In this document: piece by piece, positions 1-7,646 of the stretch
How positions within the stretch are numbered: the first letter of the stretch is position 1
How the letters are laid out: every line of letters begins with the position of its first letter
Assembly: GCA_023665245.1 (NCBI GenBank)
Contig: JAMPEH010000055.1
Span: 1 to 11,697, forward strand
Origin: Muribaculaceae bacterium
GTDB lineage: Bacteria > Pseudomonadota > Alphaproteobacteria > Rs-D84
Direction of reading: 5' to 3'
DNA length: 11,697 nt
Notes under the pieces: generated by a model
Told to the model about the DNA's origin: nothing
The model's database searches: none
The model's input: the letters and a program-made list of their open reading frames with translations, nothing else
Position numbers and translations under genes: made by a program

Positions 1-239
1 CGGCAGATATATCCGCAGATGATTTTAAGGAAGGAAAAATAGATATTGTGACCCTGCTTGTAAAGTCGGGACTTGTAAGCTCAAGAAATGAGGGGAGGCG
101 TGCTGTTGAGCAGGGCGGTGTTTCCGTCAACAAGGAAAAGGTAGGAGATATATCCGCTTCCTATACAAGCGAAGATTTTTCGTCCGAGTTTATTTTGCAG
201 CGTGGAAAAAAGAATTTTAGAAAGATTACCCTTGTTTAG
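1..239 (+). CDS. tyrS: Tyrosyl-tRNA synthetase, C-terminal end (partial)
   Basis: This is the 3' end of a gene entering from the left; the first complete codon is at position 3 and the stop is TAG at 237-239. The visible 78 residues form the S4-like RNA-binding domain that closes bacterial TyrRS. The match rests on TLLVKSGLVSSRNEGRRAV, then the turn QGGVSVNKEKV, and the ending ILQRGKKNFRKITLV, which follows the family's closing pattern (R/K-R-GKK-x-F). The enzyme charges tRNA-Tyr in the cytoplasm; the S4 domain contacts the tRNA variable arm and anticodon region. The catalytic Rossmann domain with HIGH and KMSKS lies outside the window. No clear terminator follows the stop. Confidence 0.9.
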   Translation, partial: ADISADDFKEGKIDIVTLLVKSGLVSSRNEGRRAVEQGGVSVNKEKVGDISASYTSEDFSSEFILQRGKKNFRKITLV

Positions 240-292
240 ACCTTGAATATTGGAATGAAAACCGTTTCTTCGTAGAATGATTTCCAGGGCAG

Positions 293-1108
293 ATGCATAT
301 ATTTGTAAAAAAATGTGAGAATGATATGCTGAATCTTCCTGAGGTAACTGGAAATAACAAAAGATATGTAAAGCTAATCATAGGGATTATGATTATCATG
401 GCTGTGATAATGTGCATACTTGATTATAAGGAAGAGGTCTTTGCTGTGGTCGGAGAACATTATGAGGACTCTCTTCCGATTTATTGTGTAGAGACGGACG
501 AACAGGTGGTAAGTCTTACATTCGATGCTGCGTGGGGCGACGAGGATCTTCAGGATATATTGAAAATATTGGATAAGCATAATTGCAAGGCGACTTTTTT
601 TGTGACTGGAGATTGGGCGGCAAGATACCCTGATGCGATAAAGCGTATTTATAAGTCGGGACATGATTTAGGAAACCATGGGGCAAACCACAAGCATATG
701 ACGGAGCTTAGCAGCGGGGAGATGCTGGAGGAAATTGAGGGCTGCCATGATCTGATTAAAACAATGACGGGTGTTGATATGGAACTTTTCCGGGCACCCT
801 ACGGAGATTATGATGAGCGTGTAATTCTTGCTGCAAAATCCAGACATTATTATACAATACAGTGGGATGTGGACAGCCTGGACTGGAAGGATTACGGCGT
901 GGAGGATATTATAGACAGGGTTTGCGGTCATAAGGCACTTGGCAACGGGTCAATTATTTTGCTGCATAATGGGGCAAAGTTTACAAGTGAGGCATTGGAT
1001 GGACTGTTGACAGGACTGGAAGCCAAGGGGTATACCTTTTTACCCGTTTCAAGGCTTATTTACAGGGATAAATACCACATCAATCATGCCGGAAGACAGT
1101 TTAAATGA
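293..1108 (+). CDS. Membrane-anchored NodB-type polysaccharide deacetylase, PdaB-like
   Basis: A 271-residue carbohydrate esterase family 4 (NodB) protein, expected to remove acetyl groups from a cell-wall or spore-cortex polysaccharide outside the membrane. Residues about 27-43 form one hydrophobic helix after a basic stretch, so it is probably an N-anchored extracytoplasmic enzyme. NodB motifs run in order: TFDAAWGDE (76-84), NHGANHKHM with the two metal histidines H129 and H133, FRAPYGDY (166-173), WDVDSLDW (191-198) and ILLHNG (222-227). Motif 1 has Ala where classical CE4 enzymes have the second, metal-binding Asp. PdaB-like clostridial proteins often vary here, so substrate and activity are uncertain. 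The start is not firm: ATG 293 has AGGG only 3 bases away, and ATG 326 has a weak GTGAGA at better spacing. Both keep the membrane helix. Confidence 0.85.
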   Translation: MHIFVKKCENDMLNLPEVTGNNKRYVKLIIGIMIIMAVIMCILDYKEEVFAVVGEHYEDSLPIYCVETDEQVVSLTFDAAWGDEDLQDILKILDKHNCKATFFVTGDWAARYPDAIKRIYKSGHDLGNHGANHKHMTELSSGEMLEEIEGCHDLIKTMTGVDMELFRAPYGDYDERVILAAKSRHYYTIQWDVDSLDWKDYGVEDIIDRVCGHKALGNGSIILLHNGAKFTSEALDGLLTGLEAKGYTFLPVSRLIYRDKYHINHAGRQFK

Positions 1109-1177
1109 AATTTTCGTTGCATAAAAATCCATATAATAGTAAAATTATGTATATAAAGCGAGTTGTGGAGTTACGGT

Positions 1178-2680
1178 ATGAAGAAAATAATAAATACATT
1201 AAAAGATGGAACAAGATATGCAAAAAGAATTGTGATGCTGATGCTGCTCTCTGTAATTGTGTCCGTAGGACTTGTGGCGGCATTTATTGTTATGCATCAA
1301 ATGTTGTTTTTCTTTGGTGCAGTTGCAGGAGTGTTTATTGCCTTTTCACTTAAGCTGACGCTGGACATTTATGAAATGACCGGACCGCATGAGGATGAGG
1401 TGAAGACACGCTCCAAAAAATCAAAGCAGGATGAGGAAGTCTCTGAGGAAGAAGAACCATATGATCCATATGGTGACCTGCCTGACCAAGTTGAAGAACA
1501 GGATAATGCAAAGCCAAAAAGGCGTAAGCTGCAGGATGCTGCACAGGAAGAAACGCAAAATGATGATGAAAGACGCAGAAACAGGCAGGATGTAACAGAG
1601 GATGCAGATGAAAACTCTGAGATGTGGTCGGAAATTAATGACCGGTTTGCAGAATATGATTATGATGATGACGACTATGGGGATGAGGAAGCAGATAAGC
1701 CGGCAAAGAAAAAGAGGAAGAAAGCAAAAAAGCAAAAGATAAAGAAGCCAAAGGCTGCGAAAGTTAAAATAAAAATGCCAAGGCGAAGGGCAGAAGGTAT
1801 GGCTGCAGATGGAAGCTCAGCCATAGCGGAGGCAGTTGCGGATGTCAGATCAATCATGGAAGAGGCAGGTCAGGAAAAACCTCAATATGAAACATCGGCG
1901 GAAAGACAACGCATGACGGAGGATGACGAGCAGGAAATGAAAAAGCTTATTGTTTTCAAGCCTGCTTCCGATGAGGAAATCGAGTCCTATGACAAAAAGA
2001 AAATCAAACGTACCCTGCATGAATACAAGGTTAAGAGAGATAACCGCAGGGTTTTAGTTGACAGGAGTGACAAGTATAAAATTAAGCAGACCCCTGCATA
2101 TATCTGGGTTGCAGGCAAGGAATTCCATATGCTGCTGATAGAGGAGGAGCCAAGGCATGTTATTATACCGTTACATTCTATCCGGGAAATAAGCTACCTT
2201 AAAAAGCAGCCTGTAAATGCAGATACGGATTACCCTGCATTCCACAAGAAAAACTTGTTTACGGATTTATTCAGACCATGCCTGCCTGATTATACCTACA
2301 ATACTGTTGTTGCAGATATGAATTCCTACAAAAATCTTTACGGTATACTTGGAGATATTTATTTTACAAATAATTCCGCAAAGCATTTGTTTGATTTGCT
2401 GAATGTTAAATTCAGGGTTGATGACAAGGTCACAATGTCACCAAAGGTAAACTTTTTCTTTAAGGATGCATACAAAGCAAACATCCTGTTGAGGGACGGC
2501 GTTATTGATGCAAACGGTTATGCAGACCGCATATCAGACACCTTAGATAGTATGGCAAGGTCATCCATTGGTTTTAATGAATTTAAGGAAACCCTTGACT
2601 TAATGATAAGAAATAAGCTTATAACCACCGAGTTTGCAAACCATTATATTGATGTAAGAGAAAAGTACAAACTGGGATAA
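1178..2680 (+). CDS. Membrane protein of unknown function with charged linker and C-terminal domain
   Basis: I do not recognise this 500-residue protein. ATG 1178 is chosen because GTGGAG ends 7 bases upstream; an upstream TTG at 1163 lacks that. Two hydrophobic helices (about 18-38 and 42-60) place the N-terminus in the membrane. Residues about 70-260 are low-complexity and charge-segregated: acidic near 85-110, Asp-rich near 157-173 (DYDDDDYGDEE), then a Lys/Arg-rich patch about 176-204. The last 240 residues look like a folded mixed alpha/beta domain, rich in aromatic residues, with no catalytic motif I can name. Ribosome-, RNA- or envelope-associated roles would fit the linker, but that is guesswork. 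The gene is spaced like an operon partner of the 94-residue gene that begins 18 bases after its stop. Confidence 0.75.
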   Translation: MKKIINTLKDGTRYAKRIVMLMLLSVIVSVGLVAAFIVMHQMLFFFGAVAGVFIAFSLKLTLDIYEMTGPHEDEVKTRSKKSKQDEEVSEEEEPYDPYGDLPDQVEEQDNAKPKRRKLQDAAQEETQNDDERRRNRQDVTEDADENSEMWSEINDRFAEYDYDDDDYGDEEADKPAKKKRKKAKKQKIKKPKAAKVKIKMPRRRAEGMAADGSSAIAEAVADVRSIMEEAGQEKPQYETSAERQRMTEDDEQEMKKLIVFKPASDEEIESYDKKKIKRTLHEYKVKRDNRRVLVDRSDKYKIKQTPAYIWVAGKEFHMLLIEEEPRHVIIPLHSIREISYLKKQPVNADTDYPAFHKKNLFTDLFRPCLPDYTYNTVVADMNSYKNLYGILGDIYFTNNSAKHLFDLLNVKFRVDDKVTMSPKVNFFFKDAYKANILLRDGVIDANGYADRISDTLDSMARSSIGFNEFKETLDLMIRNKLITTEFANHYIDVREKYKLG

Positions 2681-2698
2681 TGGAACGGAGGAAATGAT

Positions 2699-2983
2699 AT
2701 GTTAGGTGAAGAAAAGCCAACGGGCTCATGGGATTACAGGTATCTTCCCAATAAGATGCTAGAGCTTGTCAAGAATTTAGGAGATATGAAGCAGGAAGGC
2801 ACGGGATATTACGCAGATACGGAATCCGAAATGCTGACCGTTCTTGCATATTTAAATTATGGCGAAAATACAAACATAACGGAGTCCATGAAAGAACAAA
2901 TTGACAGTGCAGTAAAAAATGTGGAAGAAAGAAAGCTTGGAACCAGAGAAGAAGCAGATAACTTTATTAATATTAATTTTTAA
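2699..2983 (+). CDS. Small hypothetical protein, 94 residues
   Basis: A short soluble, acidic protein without signal peptide, membrane helix or motif I recognise. GGAGG at 2687-2691 lies 7 bases before ATG 2699, which supports the start. The sequence looks mostly helical, with a central ESEMLTVLAYLNYGE and a charged C-terminal helix. The start is 18 bases after the stop of the 500-residue membrane-protein gene, so the two are probably one transcript and may work together. The ordinary codon use and good ribosome binding site argue that it is real. Confidence 0.7.
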   Translation: MLGEEKPTGSWDYRYLPNKMLELVKNLGDMKQEGTGYYADTESEMLTVLAYLNYGENTNITESMKEQIDSAVKNVEERKLGTREEADNFININF

Positions 2984-3003
2984 GATTACAATATTTATCT
3001 TTG

Positions 3004-3016
3004 TTTTGTAACAAAA
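3004..3016. promoter_or_regulatory. Palindrome TTTTGT-A-ACAAAA upstream of the TetR-family gene
   Basis: A perfect 6+6 bp inverted repeat with a one-base centre, 52 bases upstream of the TetR-type start codon. TetR proteins bind short palindromes and commonly repress their own gene, so this is a candidate operator. There is no T-run, so it does not look like a terminator. It is short and AT-rich and could be chance. Confidence 0.3.
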
Positions 3017-3067
3017 TGACAATGAAGCGATTTGGTGTTTAAGGATAATTTAACTTGAGGGGTAATG

Positions 3068-3619
3068 ATGGATATAAGAATTCTAAAAACACGTACCAGT
3101 ATATTTAATGCTTTTGTTGCACTTCGTGAAAAGAAAGATTTAGAGAAAATAACCGTAAAAGAGCTTACGGAGAATGCACAGATAAGCAAGCAGACATTTT
3201 ATCTTCACTATATGGACATTTACGATTTATCCGAACAGATTGAGGATGATTTGGTAAATGAATTATTGGCTTCCCTTTCACATAAGGAGAATCTTCTTGC
3301 CCATATTGGAGAGACAACGGTGGAGCTGTTCAGCAATGCTACGGCAAAGGGAAAGCTGTTTAAGGTTATATTTTCCGGTTCCAGGGTGAATAATCTCGTA
3401 TCATCAATTGAAACCAAGCTAAAGCAGCTTATATATGCCGAAAATCCTGAATTGCGTACGGATTTAAGCACAAATATCTACATAACTGTCCTTGTACAGG
3501 GCTGTTATTTTGCATACCAAAAATATTCATCCATTGACAGTGAACGTGTTGCCCAGATACTTGGAAAGGTATCGAACAGCATTACGGAATGTTATCTTCA
3601 GGATAAATTAAAGCTCTAA
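3068..3619 (+). CDS. TetR/AcrR-family transcriptional regulator
   Basis: A 183-residue DNA-binding regulator of normal TetR length. Residues about 8-55 form the three-helix HTH. The diagnostic stretch is ITVKELTENAQISKQTFYLH followed by Y-M-D-I-Y-D-L, the usual 'TFY-H-Y--K--L' end of the recognition helix. The remaining two thirds are helical, as in ligand-binding and dimerisation domains; ligand unknown. ATG 3068 is preferred over the adjacent ATG 3065 because GAGG at 3057-3060 then sits 7 bases away. It stands alone between the unknown operon and trkA. Since trkA has its own strong promoter, control of the ion-transport genes is possible but not shown. A 13-bp palindrome upstream suggests autoregulation. 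Confidence 0.85.
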   Translation: MDIRILKTRTSIFNAFVALREKKDLEKITVKELTENAQISKQTFYLHYMDIYDLSEQIEDDLVNELLASLSHKENLLAHIGETTVELFSNATAKGKLFKVIFSGSRVNNLVSSIETKLKQLIYAENPELRTDLSTNIYITVLVQGCYFAYQKYSSIDSERVAQILGKVSNSITECYLQDKLKL

Positions 3620-3642
3620 AAATCCCATCAGAATGTAAAATG

Positions 3643-3671
3643 TTGATACGTGATTTTTTTTGATGTATAAT
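3643..3671 (+). promoter_or_regulatory. Promoter for the trkA-antiporter operon
   Basis: TTGATA at 3643-3648 and TATAAT at 3666-3671 are separated by exactly 17 bases, close to the housekeeping sigma factor consensus. Transcription would start near 3678, giving a leader of about 100 bases before trkA. There is no comparable signal between trkA and the antiporter gene. Confidence 0.75.
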
Positions 3672-3710
3672 ATTATGTGTGTCAAATTTTCATATAAAAT
3701 CTCATATGTG

Positions 3711-3741
3711 GCAACCGTTTGTCAAAGGGGAAAACGGTTGC
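3711..3741 (+). promoter_or_regulatory. 10-bp inverted repeat in the trkA leader
   Basis: GCAACCGTTT (3711-3720) and AAACGGTTGC (3732-3741) are perfectly complementary around an 11-base spacer. The repeat lies downstream of the predicted transcription start and 39 bases before the trkA start codon. It could be an mRNA hairpin or a repressor operator. It is not followed by a T-run, so it is not an intrinsic terminator. Confidence 0.5.
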
Positions 3742-3780
3742 ACGAGATAAGGATAAATTTACGGGAGGATGTTGTCAAAA

Positions 3781-5148
3781 ATGCGGGTTATTGTAGTTGG
3801 AGCCAGTAAGGTTGGCGAAGTCGTTGTAGAATATCTTTGTAATGAAGGGTATGATGTTGTCGTAATTGACAACGATGCCACAAGAATAAATGATATTACG
3901 GATAAATATGATTGTAATGGATTTACGGGAAACGGAGCATCCGTAACCCTTTTGAAAAAGGCGGGAATTGATTCCGCAAAGATGCTGATTGCGGTTACCA
4001 AAAGTGATGAGACAAATATTCTTTGCTGCTCCGTCTCCAAAAAGCTGGGCATCAAGCACACCATAGCAGCAGTCAGGGGACCGGGATACCGCACGGAACA
4101 CAAATTTTTGAAAAAGGAACTGGGAGTCGATTCTGTTGTAAATCCTGAACGGATGGCGGCAAATGAGATACATAGGATGCTGAGATATCCCGACGGTATC
4201 GAGATAGAACGGTTTGGTGATGGAAATGTATTTGTGGCAAGCATAATAATCAAAAAGGGTAATATTCTTGATGGCACAAAGCTTGTAAATTTAAAGGAAA
4301 AGGTGGATGCCGACGTTTTAATTTGTGCCATTGACAGAAATGGAAAGGCAATGAGCCCGAATGGCAATGCAGAAATAAAAGCAGGAGACAACATAACGGT
4401 TCTTGCCATCGGAGAGGAAATGGATCATTTCCTAAATAAAATAGGAATTATCGGAAAGCTGATTAAAGAGGTTCTCATAGTCGGCGGAAGTAAAATTGGA
4501 TATTATCTTGCAGGACTAATGCTTAACAGCGGAATAAAGGTTGAGATTATTGATAAGGATCCAAAACGTTGCAGTGTACTTTTGGAACAGTATCCGAAGG
4601 CAAAGGTTTTGTGTGGCGACGGTACGGATGCGGAGTTGTTAAACAGAGAACTCGCAGGCAAGGATGGTTGTGTTACGGTTACGGGAAGTGATGACGTAAA
4701 TCTTATCATATCAATGTTTGCCAAGTCATTTGGAATTGAACGGATATCTGCTGAGGTTGACAATGTGAATTATGCAACCATGATAAGGAGCAGCGGTATC
4801 AGTCATATTTTTTCCACGCAGGATGTCAGTATGGCAGGCGTGATAAGAAATGCAAGGGCTACCGCAGGATACGGAGACGAGGAATCAGGTGATATCAAGT
4901 GGCTGTACACCTTGGATGACGGAAAGGTGGAGGCGGTAGAGTTTGAGGTTAAGGAAAGCTTCAAATTTTGCGGAAAGCCTCTTATGAGCAGTGATGTGAA
5001 GCTCAAGGAAAATGTACTGATTGCAACCATACTTCGAAACGGAGTTACCGAGGTTGCAAGAGGTGCCTCTGTCATTGAGGCGGGGGACAAGGTTATCGTC
5101 GTATCGGCAGGAATAAAGCTGAAGGAGTTGTCAGATATCCATGCCTGA
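3781..5148 (+). CDS. trkA: TrkA-type two-RCK nucleotide-binding K+ transport regulator
   Basis: A 455-residue cytoplasmic regulatory subunit with the full TrkA layout of two RCK modules, each a Rossmann (TrkA-N) fold plus a TrkA-C domain. The first Rossmann fold starts at residue 3 with IVVGASKVGE and has the nucleotide-ribose acidic residue at D30 in VVVIDND. The second starts at 231 with VLIVGGSKIGYY and has EIIDKD at 255-260. In both loops the middle glycine of GxGxxG is Ser. TrkA proteins bind NAD(H) or related nucleotides and gate a membrane transporter. ATG 3781 is chosen because it gives the canonical N-terminus; ATG 3769 directly abuts GGGAGG (3763-3768) and could hardly be used. The next gene, 60 bases on, encodes a CPA1 antiporter, and no TrkH or KtrB pore gene is present here. 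Confidence 0.9.
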   Translation: MRVIVVGASKVGEVVVEYLCNEGYDVVVIDNDATRINDITDKYDCNGFTGNGASVTLLKKAGIDSAKMLIAVTKSDETNILCCSVSKKLGIKHTIAAVRGPGYRTEHKFLKKELGVDSVVNPERMAANEIHRMLRYPDGIEIERFGDGNVFVASIIIKKGNILDGTKLVNLKEKVDADVLICAIDRNGKAMSPNGNAEIKAGDNITVLAIGEEMDHFLNKIGIIGKLIKEVLIVGGSKIGYYLAGLMLNSGIKVEIIDKDPKRCSVLLEQYPKAKVLCGDGTDAELLNRELAGKDGCVTVTGSDDVNLIISMFAKSFGIERISAEVDNVNYATMIRSSGISHIFSTQDVSMAGVIRNARATAGYGDEESGDIKWLYTLDDGKVEAVEFEVKESFKFCGKPLMSSDVKLKENVLIATILRNGVTEVARGASVIEAGDKVIVVSAGIKLKELSDIHA

Positions 5149-5208
5149 AAATAACGAAAGTAAAATACTGATACGTTATAAAAAAGCTTGAGGAAAGGAT
5201 TACATAGG

Positions 5209-6486
5209 ATGGAGCATGTACTCGCAGGATTTTTATTTATTCTGCTTTTGGTTATTGTGATTAGCGTTGTAAATGAAAAAACAATCAAAATACCAAATGA
5301 TATCGCATTGGTTTTGTTTGCTTTTATTTTCAGTGCGGTAATAAAGGTATTGGAGGAGACAGGTCTTGTCAGCTTTCGTCACACGATAGTCGGCAGGCTT
5401 GAGCATTTTAATTTTCAGGAATTTCTAATGGACGGAATTCTCTGCTTTATGCTTTTTGCAGGTGCCAGCGGAGTTAATTTTAACCGCTTTGTGAAAAACA
5501 TAAAATCCATCAGTCTATTGGCACTTCTCACAACGGTTTTGTCATCATTTCTGTATGGGGCATTGTTTTACCTTGTGAGTTTGGGACTCAATCTTGGATT
5601 TTCCATATGGCTTTGTGTACTGCTTGGCTGTATTGTATCTCCGACGGATCCGATTGCGGCAACCTCCATATTAAAGAAGGCAGGCTTGTCAAAAAATGTA
5701 TCGACCGTTATTGAGGGAGAATCACTGTTTAATGATGGTACAGGTGTCGCAGTGTTTGTCTGTATTAAGAATATCGTAAATGATACATCGGACTTGAGTT
5801 TTCCTGTGCTTATGGCGAAGGAGCTTTTGGGAGCAATTGCAATTGGTCTTGCAATATCCTTTGTGATGTTCTCACTCTTAAAATGTACCAACAATCCGAT
5901 ACTGCATATATTTATCAGCATGTTTGACGTTATGGCGGCATATATCGTGTGCGAGCATTTGGGATGTTCCGGAGTCATTGCATCGGTTGTATGCGGAATT
6001 TATTTTTCGAAAGCAATGGCAGGGAAAGAAGAATGGAGAAAGGTTGTGGATCCAAAGGATTTGTATGAGGATTTCTGGCATATCGCAGATACACTGTTTA
6101 ACAGCGTATTGTTTATACTGATTGGAATTTCACTCTTAAATATGCCGTTCCATAAAAATCTGTTGCTGCTGATAGTTGCTGCAATCATCGGAAACTTTAT
6201 TGCAAGATATGCGGGTGTATTTGTGTCAACGTTAATTATCGGAAAAAATAAAATTCCAAACAGATATAGCGTCAATGAATTTACCACACTTATGACATGG
6301 AGTGCACTAAAGGGTGGTTTGTCCCTTGCACTTGCATTTAGCTGTGCTGAATTTTTGCCAAAGGACGCATACAATGTTGTGCTGATTGTAACATATGTTA
6401 CCATGTTCTTTACGATAGTCGTACAGGGACTTACGACCAAAAAGGTGTTTGCGGTTGTGGAGAACATGAAGGCGAAGCGGCTTTGA
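5209..6486 (+). CDS. CPA1-family cation/proton antiporter (NhaP-like)
   Basis: A 425-residue polytopic membrane protein with about 11-13 hydrophobic segments, expected to exchange Na+ or K+ for H+. The family signature is plain: SPTDPIA (144-150), then EGESLFNDGTG (169-179), whose Asn-Asp pair (N175-D176) is the ion-binding site in NhaP/NHE proteins. A late ALKGGLSLALA corresponds to the usual conserved Gly-Arg/Lys-Gly region. ATG 5209 is favoured: AGGAAAGGA ends 9 bases upstream, and an earlier in-frame TTG (5188) precedes that site. There is no long C-terminal cytoplasmic domain, so the separate two-RCK TrkA protein encoded just upstream may supply the regulatory part. No terminator is visible after the stop, and composition changes immediately downstream. 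Confidence 0.9.
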   Translation: MEHVLAGFLFILLLVIVISVVNEKTIKIPNDIALVLFAFIFSAVIKVLEETGLVSFRHTIVGRLEHFNFQEFLMDGILCFMLFAGASGVNFNRFVKNIKSISLLALLTTVLSSFLYGALFYLVSLGLNLGFSIWLCVLLGCIVSPTDPIAATSILKKAGLSKNVSTVIEGESLFNDGTGVAVFVCIKNIVNDTSDLSFPVLMAKELLGAIAIGLAISFVMFSLLKCTNNPILHIFISMFDVMAAYIVCEHLGCSGVIASVVCGIYFSKAMAGKEEWRKVVDPKDLYEDFWHIADTLFNSVLFILIGISLLNMPFHKNLLLLIVAAIIGNFIARYAGVFVSTLIIGKNKIPNRYSVNEFTTLMTWSALKGGLSLALAFSCAEFLPKDAYNVVLIVTYVTMFFTIVVQGLTTKKVFAVVENMKAKRL

Positions 6487-6536
6487 ATGGGGATATAGCT
6501 GATGGCAGAAAATAATTGCTGGTGGAGGATACAAGT

Positions 6537-7613
6537 ATGGGCGATTTTAAGTCATATGACCTTATATCAGATGAGCACAAAATAAACATTGAAAATAATA
6601 AGATTAAACAAAATATAGAACCGTTCCTTAAGGTAAAAGAAAGGTTGGCTCCAATGGTGAGTCCAATTGAAAATATGGCTGCAGTAAATAGTGCATTGAT
6701 ATCACATCAATTATCAAATTCAGTTATGGATGTAAAGAATAAACTATCAGATACAATGGGATTAGCAGCTATTAATCTTTCATCGTTTCATATTGACACG
6801 TCTGCTTTTCAAATAGCTAATTCAGTAAGAAGTATTATATCATCATCCATAAAAACTTCTGTTCCAAATGTATTAACAAATTTTTCATCAGCATTGGAAG
6901 AAATGTTTAACTCCCCATTCATAAAATGGTTAGGTGATGTTGATTTTTCACCTTTATTTCATATATGGGAGAATTGGAATGTTGAATCTGCGTTTGATAA
7001 TTATGATGAACTGCATAAAATTTATCTGAGGGCTATGTATGATGCAAAATGGTTTCCATATGCAGGCTGGATTGCAGATGTTGAGCTTTTTGCTGAAGTA
7101 AACGAGATATTAGGCTCAAGCCGGGGAATGAGTAAAAGATGTGAAAAACGGATTGACAGAGCAATTTTATCTTATTATACGAAGACTGAAATAAAGCACA
7201 TTAAAAAACAATGGAGAGAATCTGACTTAGAGCCACATGTAAAAAAGGCTCTTGGACAAACCCTTGAAGCATATCTTCGAAAAGAGTATGCTTTGGTAAT
7301 TCCGTTCCTGGCAACAATGTGGGAAGGAATTATCAAGTCAAAAGGTATTGAGAATACAAAGAAACCACAGGAAGATATTAAGAAGCTTGTTGATGAAAAT
7401 GGTTATGATGATGTGTTTAGTGATTTCTATAACAATATGATTATCGGAACTTGTTATAGTATTGATGACGTTGTAGAGGGGGTTCCCAATAGACATGGTG
7501 TTGCACATAGTTGGTACACAAAATATCCAAATCAAAAAGCGGCACTCAATGCAATTTTATTGACTGATTTTCTTATAAATCTGAAACCGAAAGAAGCAAT
7601 TGTAGAAAGATGA
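6537..7613 (+). CDS. HEPN-like domain protein, probable defence function
   Basis: A 358-residue soluble protein. ATG 6537 is chosen because GGAGG (6524-6528) lies 8 bases upstream. The N-terminal 130 residues are low in charge and rich in Ser/Asn/Ile, probably a helical region. The C-terminal part resembles HEPN proteins: residues 240-270 (TLEAYLRKEYALVIPFLATM) match the helical core that includes 'A--aY--g-Y--aiP-l', and NRHGVAHSWY at 318-327 contains R319-x4-H324, the R-x4-6-H motif of HEPN ribonucleases. A helix continuing KAALNAILLTDFLINL completes the fold. HEPN proteins often cut RNA in abortive-infection or toxin systems. A truncated type III methyltransferase gene follows 33 bases on, which fits a defence locus. 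The HEPN assignment rests on motif pattern only. Confidence 0.6.
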   Translation: MGDFKSYDLISDEHKINIENNKIKQNIEPFLKVKERLAPMVSPIENMAAVNSALISHQLSNSVMDVKNKLSDTMGLAAINLSSFHIDTSAFQIANSVRSIISSSIKTSVPNVLTNFSSALEEMFNSPFIKWLGDVDFSPLFHIWENWNVESAFDNYDELHKIYLRAMYDAKWFPYAGWIADVELFAEVNEILGSSRGMSKRCEKRIDRAILSYYTKTEIKHIKKQWRESDLEPHVKKALGQTLEAYLRKEYALVIPFLATMWEGIIKSKGIENTKKPQEDIKKLVDENGYDDVFSDFYNNMIIGTCYSIDDVVEGVPNRHGVAHSWYTKYPNQKAALNAILLTDFLINLKPKEAIVER

Positions 7614-7646
7614 ATTTGCTTGAGAATGAGGAGGGTAATAAAAATA

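Noticed and set aside
1132..1137. TATAAT as promoter for the 500-residue membrane-protein gene
   Set aside because: No acceptable -35 box lies 16-18 bases upstream; TTGCAT is only 9 bases away. It is too weak to list as a promoter.
1105..1353. Open frame of 82 codons overlapping the start of the 500-residue membrane-protein gene
   Set aside because: It has no ribosome binding site, a Cys-rich, unlikely composition, and lies out of frame across a well supported gene start and membrane helices.
3678..3780. c-di-AMP (ydaO-type) riboswitch upstream of trkA
   Set aside because: Such switches occur before potassium transport genes, but this leader is only about 100 bases and shows a single inverted repeat rather than the larger conserved ydaO fold.
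3759..4409. Long minus-strand open frame opposite trkA (216 codons)
   Set aside because: It mirrors the coding frame of a clear trkA gene, has Ser/Phe/Pro-rich low-quality composition and no start signals.
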